Part shown: positions 17,682-27,085 of the stretch, one piece after another
How the letters are laid out: each line of letters begins with the position of its first letter
Position numbering within the stretch: position 1 is the stretch's first letter
DNA from: Paenibacillus thalictri
GTDB taxonomy: Bacteria > Bacillota > Bacilli > Paenibacillales > NBRC-103111
DNA: 64,000 bases
Reading direction: 5' to 3'
NCBI RefSeq assembly: GCF_004307995.1
Contig: NZ_SIRE01000007.1
Span: forward strand, 309,145 to 373,144
The notes under the pieces: generated by a model
What the model was told of the DNA's origin: nothing
The model's input: the letters and a program-made list of their open reading frames with translations, nothing else
Database searches by the model: none
Position numbers and translations under genes: made by a program

Positions 17682-19502
17682 TTGTTCATATCCAGACTGA
17701 GTCTGCGCAACAAAATCATGATCATCTTTTTGTTGCTGATCGCGTTTCCGCTTACGATACAAGGCATGATTACTTATTACGATTTCTCCTCTTCGCTGGA
17801 GCGCCGGACGGCGGATTACACGGTGCAGATTGCCGACCAGGTCAACCGCAACTTGGACCGGACGCTGATGGAGCTGCAGCGGCTTTCGCTGATGCCGCTG
17901 TACGACCAGCAGGTGCTGGCGATTCTCAGGCAGTATTCCCGGCCCGAGCTGCGGCAGCAGCGACCGACGCTGGAGGAGATGGAGAAGATGTCGCTGTTTA
18001 TTTCCGGTGCGGCCTACAATCGGCCGGAGGTCAAGGGCATTCAGTTTATTACCGGCAGCGGCTACATTTTTTCCAACGTCGACCCGAACCTGATCAGTTT
18101 TTATATCGACCCGCAGAAGGAAAGCTGGTATCCGCGAGTCAAAGAAGCGGACGGGGCCTTTGTGGTTATTCCGACGCACGCGCCATCGTATTATTTTACC
18201 GCCCGGCAAAGCTATTTTTCCGTGGCCAGGCTGATCCGCGAACCCAATACGAACAACGTGTTGGGCATCATGAAAATCGACCTGAAGCTTGATGTTTTTA
18301 TACAAATATTGGCAAATTTGAAATTTGAGGATCAAGGCAGCTTTATGGTGGTGAACGGCAGCAACGAGCTGTTTTTCGAGGAGAACAAAAACAGCTTTGC
18401 CGACAGCGGAGAACTGGTCCGCAGCGGACGTTTTCCGAATGAAACGCGGTCCGACACCATCGATATCAAAGGCAAAAAGGTGCTCGCCGTTGTCGATTAT
18501 TCAGCTTATTCGGGGCTTAAGGTGATCAGTCTGATCCCAATTGAAACGCTGCTGAAAGAGACGATCCGGCTGCGCAACTTCACAATGGGGCTAGCCGCTG
18601 TATGCCTCATTACCGGAGGGCTGCTGGCGATTTATTTTTCCTACCGGATCACCCGTCCGCTGCTGAAGCTGAAGCAGAAGATGTTTCGCGTGGAGCAGGG
18701 CCATTTCAACGAAAGCGTGCCTGTCTTGTCTTATGATGAAATCGGGCAGCTCGGCAAAGGCTTTAACCGCATGGTGGAAGAAATCAACCGCCTAGTTAAC
18801 GAGGTGTATGTGATCGGGCTGCGCGAGAAGGAAGCGGAGTTGGCTGCGCTGCAGAGCCAGATCAATCCGCATTTTATATACAACACGCTGGAGTCGATCA
18901 ACATGATGGCCGTGCGCGGCAGAAATGCCGAAGCGTCGGAGATGGTAACCGCGCTGGGCAAGCTGCTGCGGTATACGGTGGACAAGTATGACCGGTACGT
19001 GCTGCTGGAAGAGGAACTAAACGCCACAGCTTCCTACGTCAAAATACTTCAGGTCCGCTACGGCGAAAGGCTGGAAGTGATTTTTGACATTGAGGAGGGG
19101 CTGCAGCGGGCTATGGTGCCCAAGCTGGTTTTTCAACCACTGGTGGAAAACGCGATATACCATGGGATCGGAGACCGCGAAGCGGGCGGTACCGTCTGGA
19201 TTTCTGCGGTCCGATTCGAGGACGATCTGCTGCTTTCGGTCAGAGACAACGGGCGGGGGCTGTCTGAGCAGGAATTGGAACGGATCCGGCAGTCGCTCGC
19301 CGCTCCGGCTTATCCGTCTTCGGAACGCGGGGACCGGCCCAGACACGGTTTGGCGCTCCGCAATATTAGCCAGCGAATTGTTCTGATGTATGGCCCGACC
19401 TACGAGCTGCACATTGATGGCAGTTTGGGAGAAGGGACCGCCGTCACTTTGACGATTCCGGTTTCAATGGAGGAAAATCATGTACAAGCTGTTGATTGTT
19501 GA
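17682..19502 (+). CDS. YesM-type sensor histidine kinase
   Basis: A 606-residue membrane kinase started by TTG at 17682 with GGGGG upstream. Residues 10-30 form the first membrane helix, residues 30-290 an extracellular sensor (Cache-like) region, and near residues 297-317 a second helix leads into a HAMP linker. The His_kinase motif LQSQINPHFIYNTLES puts the phosphorylated His at residue 397; the ATPase N-box LVENAIYHGI is near 490, with VRDNGRGLS after it. This is the LytS/YesM family that works with AraC-type regulators to induce sugar transporters. Its last 23 bases overlap the regulator gene, so the two are coupled. Being directly upstream of the Opp-like transporter operon, it probably senses that substrate at the surface. 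Confidence 0.9.
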   Translation: MFISRLSLRNKIMIIFLLLIAFPLTIQGMITYYDFSSSLERRTADYTVQIADQVNRNLDRTLMELQRLSLMPLYDQQVLAILRQYSRPELRQQRPTLEEMEKMSLFISGAAYNRPEVKGIQFITGSGYIFSNVDPNLISFYIDPQKESWYPRVKEADGAFVVIPTHAPSYYFTARQSYFSVARLIREPNTNNVLGIMKIDLKLDVFIQILANLKFEDQGSFMVVNGSNELFFEENKNSFADSGELVRSGRFPNETRSDTIDIKGKKVLAVVDYSAYSGLKVISLIPIETLLKETIRLRNFTMGLAAVCLITGGLLAIYFSYRITRPLLKLKQKMFRVEQGHFNESVPVLSYDEIGQLGKGFNRMVEEINRLVNEVYVIGLREKEAELAALQSQINPHFIYNTLESINMMAVRGRNAEASEMVTALGKLLRYTVDKYDRYVLLEEELNATASYVKILQVRYGERLEVIFDIEEGLQRAMVPKLVFQPLVENAIYHGIGDREAGGTVWISAVRFEDDLLLSVRDNGRGLSEQELERIRQSLAAPAYPSSERGDRPRHGLALRNISQRIVLMYGPTYELHIDGSLGEGTAVTLTIPVSMEENHVQAVDC

Positions 19503-20265
19503 AGACGAAGAAGTTATCCGGGAGGGGCTCAAACATCTGATCGGCCAAATTTCGCGTGATTTTGTCATAGCCGGCGAGGCGTCCCATGGACAGGAGGCGC
19601 TGCGGTATTTGGAGAAGGAGCTGCCGGATGCGGTTATTACCGATATCCGTATGCGCGAAATGGACGGTCTGGCGTTAACCGGCAAAATCCGCGAGCGATA
19701 TCCGAATATGCCGATTGTCATCATAAGCGGCTACAGTGAATTTGAATATGCGCGGCAGGCTTTGAAATTCGGGGTAACCGATTATTTGCTGAAGCCGATC
19801 GACCGTCTCGCGCTCGTAGCGGCATTGGACGAAGTGAAATCGCAGCTGGCAGGGCAGCGCGGCGCGCGAGTGAAACAACCGGATCCGACCGCTGAAGCCG
19901 AGCGCCGGGAGGAAGGCCAAGCGGAAATCAGAAGCCTGATCCGCAAGGTCAAGGAATATGTCGCAGCACGCCCGGACGGGGACTTGCGTCTGCAGGTGCT
20001 GGCGGAACACGTCCATCTGCACCCGTCTTATTTAAGCCAGCTGTTCAAAGCGGAGACAGGTTATAATTTCTCCGACTTCGTGACGGAGGTGAGGCTGGAA
20101 AGAGCCAAACACCTGCTGCGGACGACTGGCCTGAAAGTGTATGACATCGCCCGCTTATCCGGTTACCAAAGCCCGAAGCATTTCATGCTGGTGTTCAAAC
20201 AGCAGACAGGGCTTACTCCAGGCATGTATAGAGAGCAGTACGGAGTGGAGAACGGGGCAGACTAG
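19480..20265 (+). CDS. Response regulator, receiver plus AraC-type DNA-binding domain
   Basis: A 261-residue partner of the preceding kinase. The receiver domain (about 1-120) has the acidic pair E8-D9, the phosphoacceptor D55 in ITDIRM, the SGYSEFEYA segment and K105 in LKP. A linker is followed by two AraC-type helix-turn-helix motifs (about 155-255), including LAEHVHLHPSYLSQLFKAETG and the recognition of the second motif around YDIARLSGYQSPKHFMLVFKQ. The start codon lies within the kinase gene. It most likely activates the binding-protein operon beginning 450 bp downstream. Confidence 0.92.
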   Translation: MYKLLIVEDEEVIREGLKHLIGQISRDFVIAGEASHGQEALRYLEKELPDAVITDIRMREMDGLALTGKIRERYPNMPIVIISGYSEFEYARQALKFGVTDYLLKPIDRLALVAALDEVKSQLAGQRGARVKQPDPTAEAERREEGQAEIRSLIRKVKEYVAARPDGDLRLQVLAEHVHLHPSYLSQLFKAETGYNFSDFVTEVRLERAKHLLRTTGLKVYDIARLSGYQSPKHFMLVFKQQTGLTPGMYREQYGVENGAD

Positions 20266-20302
20266 TCCATTTAGGTTCAGGTAAATTTTGAGAAAAATGG
20301 TA

Positions 20303-20331
20303 TTGCATTATGGATGCAACCCATGTACTAT
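20303..20331 (+). promoter_or_regulatory. Putative sigma-A promoter of the Opp-like transporter operon
   Basis: TTGCAT (20303-20308) and TACTAT (20326-20331) are separated by 17 bp. A transcript from here would have a leader of about 370 nt carrying the three operators and the cre-like site listed below. Confidence 0.5.
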
Positions 20332-20335
20332 ATAA

Positions 20336-20350
20336 ATAAAACGCTTACAA
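20336..20350 (-). promoter_or_regulatory. cre-like site at the putative transcription start
   Basis: On the minus strand TTGTAAGCGTTTTAT matches WTGNAANCGNWNNCW at 14 of 15 positions. It sits immediately after the -10 box, a classic position for CcpA repression. A further AAAAGCGCTTTT palindrome occurs at 20501-20512. Confidence 0.55.
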
Positions 20351-20365
20351 TTCCATAAAAAGCTT

Positions 20366-20541
20366 ATTAAACCGATTTAATAGACCTGTGAATTTGTTGT
20401 TCTGGTTTATTAAACCGATTTAATGCTCTTTTATGAATTGGGTGTTACCAAACAAACAACAGGTGCTTCCGCTTCCAGTGACATGATTGAAGGTGGTTTT
20501 AAAAGCGCTTTTTTTGTTGCACACAATTAAACCGGTTTAAT
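20366..20541. promoter_or_regulatory. Three LacI-type palindromic operators
   Basis: ATTAAACCGATTTAAT occurs at 20366-20381 and 20409-20424, and the perfect palindrome ATTAAACCGGTTTAAT at 20526-20541. The central CG and 16-bp symmetry are typical of LacI/GalR operators. Centre distances are 43 and 117 bp, compatible with looping. The LacI-family gene at the end of this cluster (27719) is the natural candidate to bind them. Confidence 0.7.
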
Positions 20542-20714
20542 AAACAAAGGGGGTGTCCTTCGGAGCTTGCATGCAATAGCCGAAATCATCGTACATACGG
20601 GGTATAGGGTTAACAACTGTCATGCGTCGACGCGCATCGCGTTGAGCGTAACACGAGGTACCGAAAGTTGAAATTTGCCAGCGTATTCAAGGTTAAACTA
20701 GGGAGGGATTATGC

Positions 20715-22721
20715 TTGAGAAAAAGCAAATTGCTTATGGTTTTAATGCTTATTTGTTCGATTGGCCTTGCCGCATGCGAGGAAAGCGAAGCGACAAAAGC
20801 TGCCCAGAAGGCGGCGAAATCGACGCCCGCTCCGGCGGCCGCTTCCACCCCGGCTCCCGCCGGGGCAGCCGCCAGCACGCCTGCTGCTGCACCAGCCCAA
20901 ACGGATGGCTACAAGGAAGCTCCGATGCTCAGCAAGCTGGTCGCAGCCGGCACGTTAAAGGCGGTGGCCGACCGATTGCCGGCTAAGGACGATATTATGG
21001 TCGAGCCTGTCTTGGAGGAGGTCGGGCAATACGGCGGGGACTGGAAGCTGCCGTGGAAAGGTCCGGACGACCGTTGGGTTGTCGGCCAACCGACCGAGGA
21101 ACCGCTTTTCCGGTTCAGCAAGGACGGCAGCAAGGTCGAGCCAAACGTGGCTAAGGGCTACGATGTGAACAAGGATTCGACCGAATTTACGATTTATTTG
21201 CGCAAGGGCATGAAATGGTCGGATGGACAGCCGTTTACGGCCGACGACGTGCTTTTTTATTGGGAGCACATGTTGACCAAAGAAACGTTTGGCAAAAAGA
21301 TATACGACGCTTATTATTCGGTCGACCCTGTGTCCGGGGAAAAAGCGCTGGCTAAAGTGACCAAGGTGGACGATTACACGTTTAAGGTCACGCATAAATA
21401 TCCGAGCGTGCAGTTTTTGGAGCGCGTGGCGATCGACAACAAATGGTTTTTCGCTCCGGCACACTTCCAGAAAACGATTCTTCCCGAGTTTGTCGGCGAA
21501 GACAAAGCGCTGGAAATCGCCAAGAAGTGGGGTTTCGCCGATGTTAAATCGTTCCTGGTCGCCACCGGTTATTATTATTGGGTGAACCCGCAAATCCCGA
21601 CACTCCGGGCATGGGTAGCCAAAAACGATCCGAATAGCGACCAGTTTATTATGGAGCGCAACCCGTATTACTGGAAAGTCGACAAGCAAGGCAACCAACT
21701 GCCTTACATCGACCGCATCGTGGCCAGCAAAGTTCAGGACCCGGCGCAAAGGGTGCTTGGCGCGCTCGCCGGCAACTTCAATCTGCTGGATTTTGGCTTC
21801 AAGGACTTTACGATTCTGAAGGAAAACGAGAAAAAAGCCGATTTCCGGGTGCTGCAGTGGTCCGAGCCGAACTGGTCAAGCGCGGGCATCCAACTGAACC
21901 AGACGACGGAAGATCCGAAAATGCGCAAGTTGTTCCAAGACGCGAAGTTCAGGGAAGCATTGTCCGTCGCCGTCGACCGCAAGGAAATATCGGAGATCAT
22001 GACCAACGGCCTCGGCGCGGCACAACAAGCTTCCGTACCGGAAGGACTTGTCGGTTACCAGAAGAGTTGGGGAGAGCAGTGGAGCGCCTATAACCCGAAC
22101 CGCGCAAACCAACTGCTTGACGAGCTTGGACTGACCACACGCGACAAAAACAACTTCCGACTGAACGCGGACGGTTCCGACGTGACGTTGACGGTTATTG
22201 AGCCGGGCACGGATAATATGCCTTTCCTTGAGCTTTTTAAGAAATATGTAGAAAAAATCGGACTTAAAGTGGACATTAAAATCGTCGATAAGGGCACCCA
22301 TCACGACATGACTTATGCCAACAAAGTGCCGATTACAACGGAAAATATTTCGCTTGTCAACGTGGCTTACCGCCCGGATACGCTGGTTCCGCTGCGGGTG
22401 CTGACGCCATGGAGCATCGGTTACGGCCAATATTCGCAGTCCGGCGGCAAGGAAGGCGTCAAACCGGAGGGCGACGTTGCCCAGATTTTCGAATATTGGA
22501 ACAAGCTCAAAGCGGCTTCCACCAAAGAGGAGATCAACAAATGGGGCGAAGAGATTATCAAGCTCCATCAAAAAAATCAATGGGTCATCGGTTACGCAGG
22601 TCCGACTCCCAAGCTGATCGTCGCTTCGAATAAATTCCACAACGTGCCGAAGGATTTAATTTTCTGCGACGAATTCCGCAGCATCGGCCACGGTCATCCG
22701 GCGCAATTTTTCATCAAGTAA
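20715..22721 (+). CDS. Lipoprotein substrate-binding protein, Opp/Dpp family (SBP family 5)
   Basis: A 668-residue binding protein started by TTG with GGGAGGG seven bases upstream. The signal peptide ends in the lipobox LAAC (lipidated Cys21), followed by a long Ala/Pro/Thr linker (about 25-62). Family-5 features: TEFTIYLRKGMKWSDGQPF, TADDVLFYWEHM, and FREALSVAVDRKEIS. It delivers its ligand to the permease pair encoded next. The family binds oligopeptides but also nickel, opines and oligosaccharides; here the LacI operators and the sugar-type two-component system suggest a glycoside or sugar-derived ligand, which is inference. Confidence 0.88.
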   Translation: MRKSKLLMVLMLICSIGLAACEESEATKAAQKAAKSTPAPAAASTPAPAGAAASTPAAAPAQTDGYKEAPMLSKLVAAGTLKAVADRLPAKDDIMVEPVLEEVGQYGGDWKLPWKGPDDRWVVGQPTEEPLFRFSKDGSKVEPNVAKGYDVNKDSTEFTIYLRKGMKWSDGQPFTADDVLFYWEHMLTKETFGKKIYDAYYSVDPVSGEKALAKVTKVDDYTFKVTHKYPSVQFLERVAIDNKWFFAPAHFQKTILPEFVGEDKALEIAKKWGFADVKSFLVATGYYYWVNPQIPTLRAWVAKNDPNSDQFIMERNPYYWKVDKQGNQLPYIDRIVASKVQDPAQRVLGALAGNFNLLDFGFKDFTILKENEKKADFRVLQWSEPNWSSAGIQLNQTTEDPKMRKLFQDAKFREALSVAVDRKEISEIMTNGLGAAQQASVPEGLVGYQKSWGEQWSAYNPNRANQLLDELGLTTRDKNNFRLNADGSDVTLTVIEPGTDNMPFLELFKKYVEKIGLKVDIKIVDKGTHHDMTYANKVPITTENISLVNVAYRPDTLVPLRVLTPWSIGYGQYSQSGGKEGVKPEGDVAQIFEYWNKLKAASTKEEINKWGEEIIKLHQKNQWVIGYAGPTPKLIVASNKFHNVPKDLIFCDEFRSIGHGHPAQFFIK

Positions 22722-22827
22722 CAAGTCCGGGGCGCGGGACAGGGGACGGGAATAGACATGTGAAGCGAAGCCCCGTTCCCTTCCGCTTCGCTTGGGCTTG
22801 AGAATAAGCCGAGAGGATGAGTCAGAC

Positions 22828-23826
22828 ATGCTTCAGTACATTATTAGAAGAGTGGTTCTCGTAATTCCCGTCGTGATCGTCATTTCGGCGATTGTGTTCT
22901 ACATCATCCAGCTTCCTCCGGGAGATTACGTTTCGAGTTATGCGGCCAAAATGTCCGTCGCCGGTGATGTGATGTCGCAGGAGGATATGGCGGCGATGAG
23001 AGCCAGCTTGTATCTCGATCAGCCGTGGTACGTTCAATATGTGGTTTGGATGAAAAATATCGTGATGCATTTCGATTTCGGCTACTCGTTTAATTTCAAC
23101 AGACCCGTGCTTGATGTCATCGGACAATATATGCCGTTGACATTGATCGTTTCGCTGGTCACGATGGCGTTTACGTATTTTGTCGCCATTCCGGTCGGCA
23201 TTTATTGCGCGGTCAAGCAATATTCGGTGGGCGACTACATTTTTTCGGCGCTGGGATTTCTCGGCATGGCGACACCGCACTTTCTGCTGGCGATTATTCT
23301 GATGTATTTATCCTACGTGTATTTCGGCGATCCGCTGCTCGGGTTGTTCTCAGGCGAATATGCCGATGCGGCGTGGTCGATGGACAAATTCATCGATTTG
23401 CTGAAGCATATGGCGATCCCGGTTGTCGTGATCGGGCTGGCGAATACGGCGGAGCTGATCCGCGTCATGAGGGGGCAAATGCTGGACGAATTAAACAAAC
23501 CTAACGTCGTGACAGCAAGAAGCAAAGGTTTGTCGGAGGCGAAAATTTTGTTCAAATACCCAACGCGGGCCGCCATGAACCCGATTATCAGCACGATCGG
23601 CTGGTCGTTGACTTCGATTTTTACCGGTTCGACGGTAACGGCGATTGTGTTGAACTTGCCGATTCAAGGCCCAGTCATGTATAACGCCTTGTTGGGGCAG
23701 GATATGTATTTGGCCGGCACATGGCTGCTGTTTATGGCGGTGCTGACCGTGCTGGGGACGCTCATTTCCGATATATTGCTCGCTTGGCTCGATCCGAAAA
23801 TCCGTACGGAATTCAGAGGTATGTAG
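22828..23826 (+). CDS. Opp/Dpp-type ABC permease (DppB class)
   Basis: A 332-residue inner-membrane permease starting MLQYIIRRVVLVIPVV, the usual DppB N-terminus. ATG 22828 is preferred to the upstream frame start because GAGAGG precedes it. About six membrane helices are visible, with the large extracytoplasmic loop after helix 1 (about residues 35-95) and the EAA-type ATPase contact loop ARSKGLSEAKILFKYPTRAA near residues 230-250. It forms the channel with the next gene product. Confidence 0.9.
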   Translation: MLQYIIRRVVLVIPVVIVISAIVFYIIQLPPGDYVSSYAAKMSVAGDVMSQEDMAAMRASLYLDQPWYVQYVVWMKNIVMHFDFGYSFNFNRPVLDVIGQYMPLTLIVSLVTMAFTYFVAIPVGIYCAVKQYSVGDYIFSALGFLGMATPHFLLAIILMYLSYVYFGDPLLGLFSGEYADAAWSMDKFIDLLKHMAIPVVVIGLANTAELIRVMRGQMLDELNKPNVVTARSKGLSEAKILFKYPTRAAMNPIISTIGWSLTSIFTGSTVTAIVLNLPIQGPVMYNALLGQDMYLAGTWLLFMAVLTVLGTLISDILLAWLDPKIRTEFRGM

Positions 23827-23829
23827 CTT

Positions 23830-24975
23830 ATGAAAACGATATCGGTGCCGGTTGGCAGTAGAATGAAACACAGAAAACCCAAGAAAAACGCGGATACGCA
23901 GTACAGCTCCCAATGGCGGCTGATGTATGTGAGGCTGAAAAAACATAAGCTGGCCCGCATCAGTTTGTTTATTCTTGCTTTCCTGTACCTGCTCGCTCTG
24001 TTTGCCCAATTTATCGCGCCTTACGATTTGCAAAGTTATGACAGCAAATACGTCAACTCGCCTCCGATGAAGCTGAAATGGATCGACAAGGAAGGCAAGT
24101 TCCATCTGATGCCGTTTGTCAACGGGCTCAAATCGGGCCGCGATCCGGTCACGCTGCGCAAAATGTTTATGCCCGACGAGGATGCCGTATACCCGCTTCG
24201 ATTGTTTGTGCAAGGGGAAAGTTACTCCTTCCTGGGGTTGTTCACGACCAAAACGCATTTATTCGGCGTCGACGAGCCGGGCCGGGTGTTTATGTTCGGC
24301 ACGGACGGCATGGGCCGGGATTTGTTCTCGCGTATCTTGCTGGGCAGCCAAATCTCGCTCAGCATTCCGCTGATTGGCGTGTCAATCAGCTTTGTGCTTG
24401 GACTTTTTATCGGCGGGGTATCGGGGTATTTCGGCGGCTGGATCGATTCGCTCATCCAGCGGGCAATCGAAATTATCCGCTCGTTCCCGACGATTCCTCT
24501 ATGGATGGCGCTGTCGGCGGCGATTCCGCCACGCATCCCGGTCGTCACGATGTATATCTATATCGTCATCATTTTTGCCTTTATCGGCTGGACGGAGCTG
24601 GCCCGCGTAGCGAGAGGCAAGTTCATATCGCTGAAAAACGAAGAATACGTGCTGGCAGCCCAAATCGCCGGCGTCGGTCCGGCAAAAATTATCGTCAGGC
24701 ATCTGATCCCGGGTTTCATCAGTTACCTGGTCGTTTCGACGACGCTGGCGATACCCGGCATGATTCTCGGCGAGACGGCGATGAGTTTCCTTGGGCTCGG
24801 CATCCGCGCTCCCGCAACCAGCTGGGGTGTGCTGCTGCAGGAAGCCCAGCAAATCGACAACGTCGCTTTGTATCCGTGGAAGTTAATACCGCTGCTGTTT
24901 GTCATTGTGACGGTGCTGACCTTTAACTTTCTGGGAGACGGCTTGCGCGACGCCGCCGATCCTTATAAGAAATAG
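23830..24975 (+). CDS. Opp/Dpp-type ABC permease (DppC class)
   Basis: A 381-residue partner permease, three bases after the preceding stop. After a 35-residue basic N-terminus (SRMKHRKPKKN) comes helix 1 (LFILAFLYLLALFAQFIAPY), then an unusually long soluble insertion to about residue 170, then the DppC core with VFMFGTDGMGRDLFSR and the EAA loop AAQIAGVGPAKIIVRHLIPG near 275-295. The long insertion before the TDxxGRD motif is typical of the carbohydrate-associated Opp-like transporters rather than the short DppC of E. coli (about 300 residues). Confidence 0.9.
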   Translation: MKTISVPVGSRMKHRKPKKNADTQYSSQWRLMYVRLKKHKLARISLFILAFLYLLALFAQFIAPYDLQSYDSKYVNSPPMKLKWIDKEGKFHLMPFVNGLKSGRDPVTLRKMFMPDEDAVYPLRLFVQGESYSFLGLFTTKTHLFGVDEPGRVFMFGTDGMGRDLFSRILLGSQISLSIPLIGVSISFVLGLFIGGVSGYFGGWIDSLIQRAIEIIRSFPTIPLWMALSAAIPPRIPVVTMYIYIVIIFAFIGWTELARVARGKFISLKNEEYVLAAQIAGVGPAKIIVRHLIPGFISYLVVSTTLAIPGMILGETAMSFLGLGIRAPATSWGVLLQEAQQIDNVALYPWKLIPLLFVIVTVLTFNFLGDGLRDAADPYKK

Positions 24976-25022
24976 AAACCGTATAAGAAATAAACCTAAT
25001 GAGAAACCAAGGAGGAATGGCG

Positions 25023-26051
25023 ATGGCAGCCCATGCTTCTCCGGCACAATCGGAACAGCCGCTTTTGTCCATCCGGGATTTGAAAATCCGCATATCGATG
25101 GATACCGGGGAACTAAGCGCCGTGGACGGCGTCAATCTCGATATCCGCAAAGGCACTACGCTGGGGCTTGTCGGCGAATCCGGCTGCGGCAAAAGCTTGA
25201 CCAGCAGAGCGATTATCGGCATTAATCCGAAGGAGTGCGAAACGTCGGGACAAATCGTATACCGTTCCTCCTCCGGCAAAGAGACAAACCCGATCGACCT
25301 GCTGTCGCTGTCTCCGAAAAGCAAGCAAATCCGCTCTATTCGCGGCCGCCAGATCGCGATGATTTTTCAGGAGCCGATGACGGCGTTCTCGCCGATGTAT
25401 ACGATCGGCAATCAAATCATGGAAGCGATTAGGATCCACCGCACCAAAAACAAACAGGAGGCCAAGCGCATTGCGCTGGAGATGTTAAGCAAGGTGGGCA
25501 TCTCTGACCAGGAGAAGCGGTTTAACCAATATCCGCACGAGTTTTCCGGCGGTATGAGGCAGCGGGCGATGATTTCGATGGCCTTGTCCTGCAATCCGGA
25601 GCTGCTCATTGCCGATGAGCCGACTACGGCGCTGGATGTGACGATTCAAGCCCAGGTGCTGGAGCTGATGAGGGGGCTGCAGAAGGAATTTGGCATGGCT
25701 ATCTTGCTTGTGACGCACGATTTGGGCATCATCGCGGAGATGTGCGACGAAGTCGCCGTCATGTATTTGGGCAAAATCGTCGAGCAGGCGCCGGTGGCGG
25801 ACATTTTCGCCAATCCCAAGCATCCATATACAAAAGGCCTGCTCAGGTCGATGCCAAGAATGGGCACAGGCAAGCAAACCCGGCTGGAATCGATTGAAGG
25901 CACGGTTCCGATTCCGACGAATATGCCGCCGATGTGCGGGTTTTACGAGCGCTGCCCCGACCGAATCGAAGGATTGTGCAACCAGCGCTCCGTGCCGGAA
26001 ACGCAGATTGCCGATCATCACAAGGTGAGATGTTTCCTGTATCAGGAGTAA
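25023..26051 (+). CDS. ABC transporter ATPase, OppD class
   Basis: A 342-residue ATPase. ATG 25023 is chosen over 24999 and 25017 because AAGGAGG lies seven bases before it. Seen: Walker A GESGCGKS near residue 48, Q-loop in IFQEPMTAFSPMY, signature FSGGMRQR, Walker B LLIADEPTTALD and the H-loop THDLG. The C-terminal Cys-containing OppD/F extension (CGFYERCPDRIEGLCNQ) is present. It energises the permease pair upstream together with the next gene product. Confidence 0.93.
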   Translation: MAAHASPAQSEQPLLSIRDLKIRISMDTGELSAVDGVNLDIRKGTTLGLVGESGCGKSLTSRAIIGINPKECETSGQIVYRSSSGKETNPIDLLSLSPKSKQIRSIRGRQIAMIFQEPMTAFSPMYTIGNQIMEAIRIHRTKNKQEAKRIALEMLSKVGISDQEKRFNQYPHEFSGGMRQRAMISMALSCNPELLIADEPTTALDVTIQAQVLELMRGLQKEFGMAILLVTHDLGIIAEMCDEVAVMYLGKIVEQAPVADIFANPKHPYTKGLLRSMPRMGTGKQTRLESIEGTVPIPTNMPPMCGFYERCPDRIEGLCNQRSVPETQIADHHKVRCFLYQE

Positions 26052-26068
26052 GATAAGGAGTGTGCCCG

Positions 26069-27085
26069 ATGTCCAAACCAATACTGCAGGTAAGCCGTCT
26101 GAGCAAAAACTTTCGCGTGAAATCGGATAAAAAGCTGTTCGGCAAGCCGACGGAAATCAGGGTGCTCAGCGATATTTCGTTCGAACTGTACGAAGGCGAA
26201 ACGCTCAGCATCGTCGGCGAGTCGGGCTGCGGCAAGACAACCTTGGGGCGGTGCCTCGTGAGGGTCATGGACGCTTCTTCCGGTGAGGTGGTGTACCATG
26301 CCGATGGCGGGGAGCAGGTGGATTATTTAAAGCTGCGGGGCAAGCAGTACAAAAAGTACAGGCCCGATATTCAGATGATCTTCCAGGACCCTTATTCGTC
26401 ATTAAGCCCGCGGATGAGCGTCTACGATATCATCTCCGAACCACTGCTGGCCAGCTTTAAGTTGTCCCGGGCCGAGGTGGACGAGAAGGTCACGGAAATC
26501 GCGCAAAAAACCGGGCTGAACGTCAGTTATCTGCGGCGTTATCCGCACGCCTTCTCCGGCGGTCAACGGCAGCGCATCGCGATTGCCAGATCGCTGATTT
26601 CCAATCCGAGGCTGATCGTGTGTGACGAAGCCGTGTCGGCGCTCGACGTGTCGATCAAAGCGCAAATTATTAATTTGCTCAAGGATTTGCAGGAGCAGTT
26701 GAAAATTACGTACATTTTCATCTCTCACGATTTGTCGATTGTGCAGAACATCTCCGACCGGGTCGCCGTCATGCATCTGGGCAAAATCGTCGAGCTGGCG
26801 CCGGTGGAGTCGCTGTTTGCGCAGCCCAAGCATCCTTATACCGAAGCGCTGCTGTCGGCCGTACCCGAACCTGATCCGATGCGCAAAAAAGAGCGCATCA
26901 TTCTTGAAGGCGAGGTCCCGAACCCGGCGCATCCGCCGAGCGGCTGTCATTTTCATCCGCGGTGTGCTTACCGCACGGACGCATGTATGAAGCAGGAACC
27001 GGAGCTGCAAGCGATGGGAGACGGTCATTACGCCGCTTGCCATTATGCAAGCGAATTACAATTGCGGGGTGTTGCATATGAATGA
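26069..27085 (+). CDS. ABC transporter ATPase, OppF class
   Basis: A 338-residue ATPase with AAGGAG eight bases before ATG 26069. Walker A GESGCGKTT, IFQDPYSSLSPRMS, signature FSGGQRQR, Walker B LIVCDEAVSALD and SHDLS are visible; the usual DEP of the Walker B region reads DEA, but the catalytic Glu is kept. The C-terminal oligopeptide-type extension with CHFHPRCAYRTDAC is intact. The stop overlaps the next gene by eight bases. Confidence 0.93.
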   Translation: MSKPILQVSRLSKNFRVKSDKKLFGKPTEIRVLSDISFELYEGETLSIVGESGCGKTTLGRCLVRVMDASSGEVVYHADGGEQVDYLKLRGKQYKKYRPDIQMIFQDPYSSLSPRMSVYDIISEPLLASFKLSRAEVDEKVTEIAQKTGLNVSYLRRYPHAFSGGQRQRIAIARSLISNPRLIVCDEAVSALDVSIKAQIINLLKDLQEQLKITYIFISHDLSIVQNISDRVAVMHLGKIVELAPVESLFAQPKHPYTEALLSAVPEPDPMRKKERIILEGEVPNPAHPPSGCHFHPRCAYRTDACMKQEPELQAMGDGHYAACHYASELQLRGVAYE

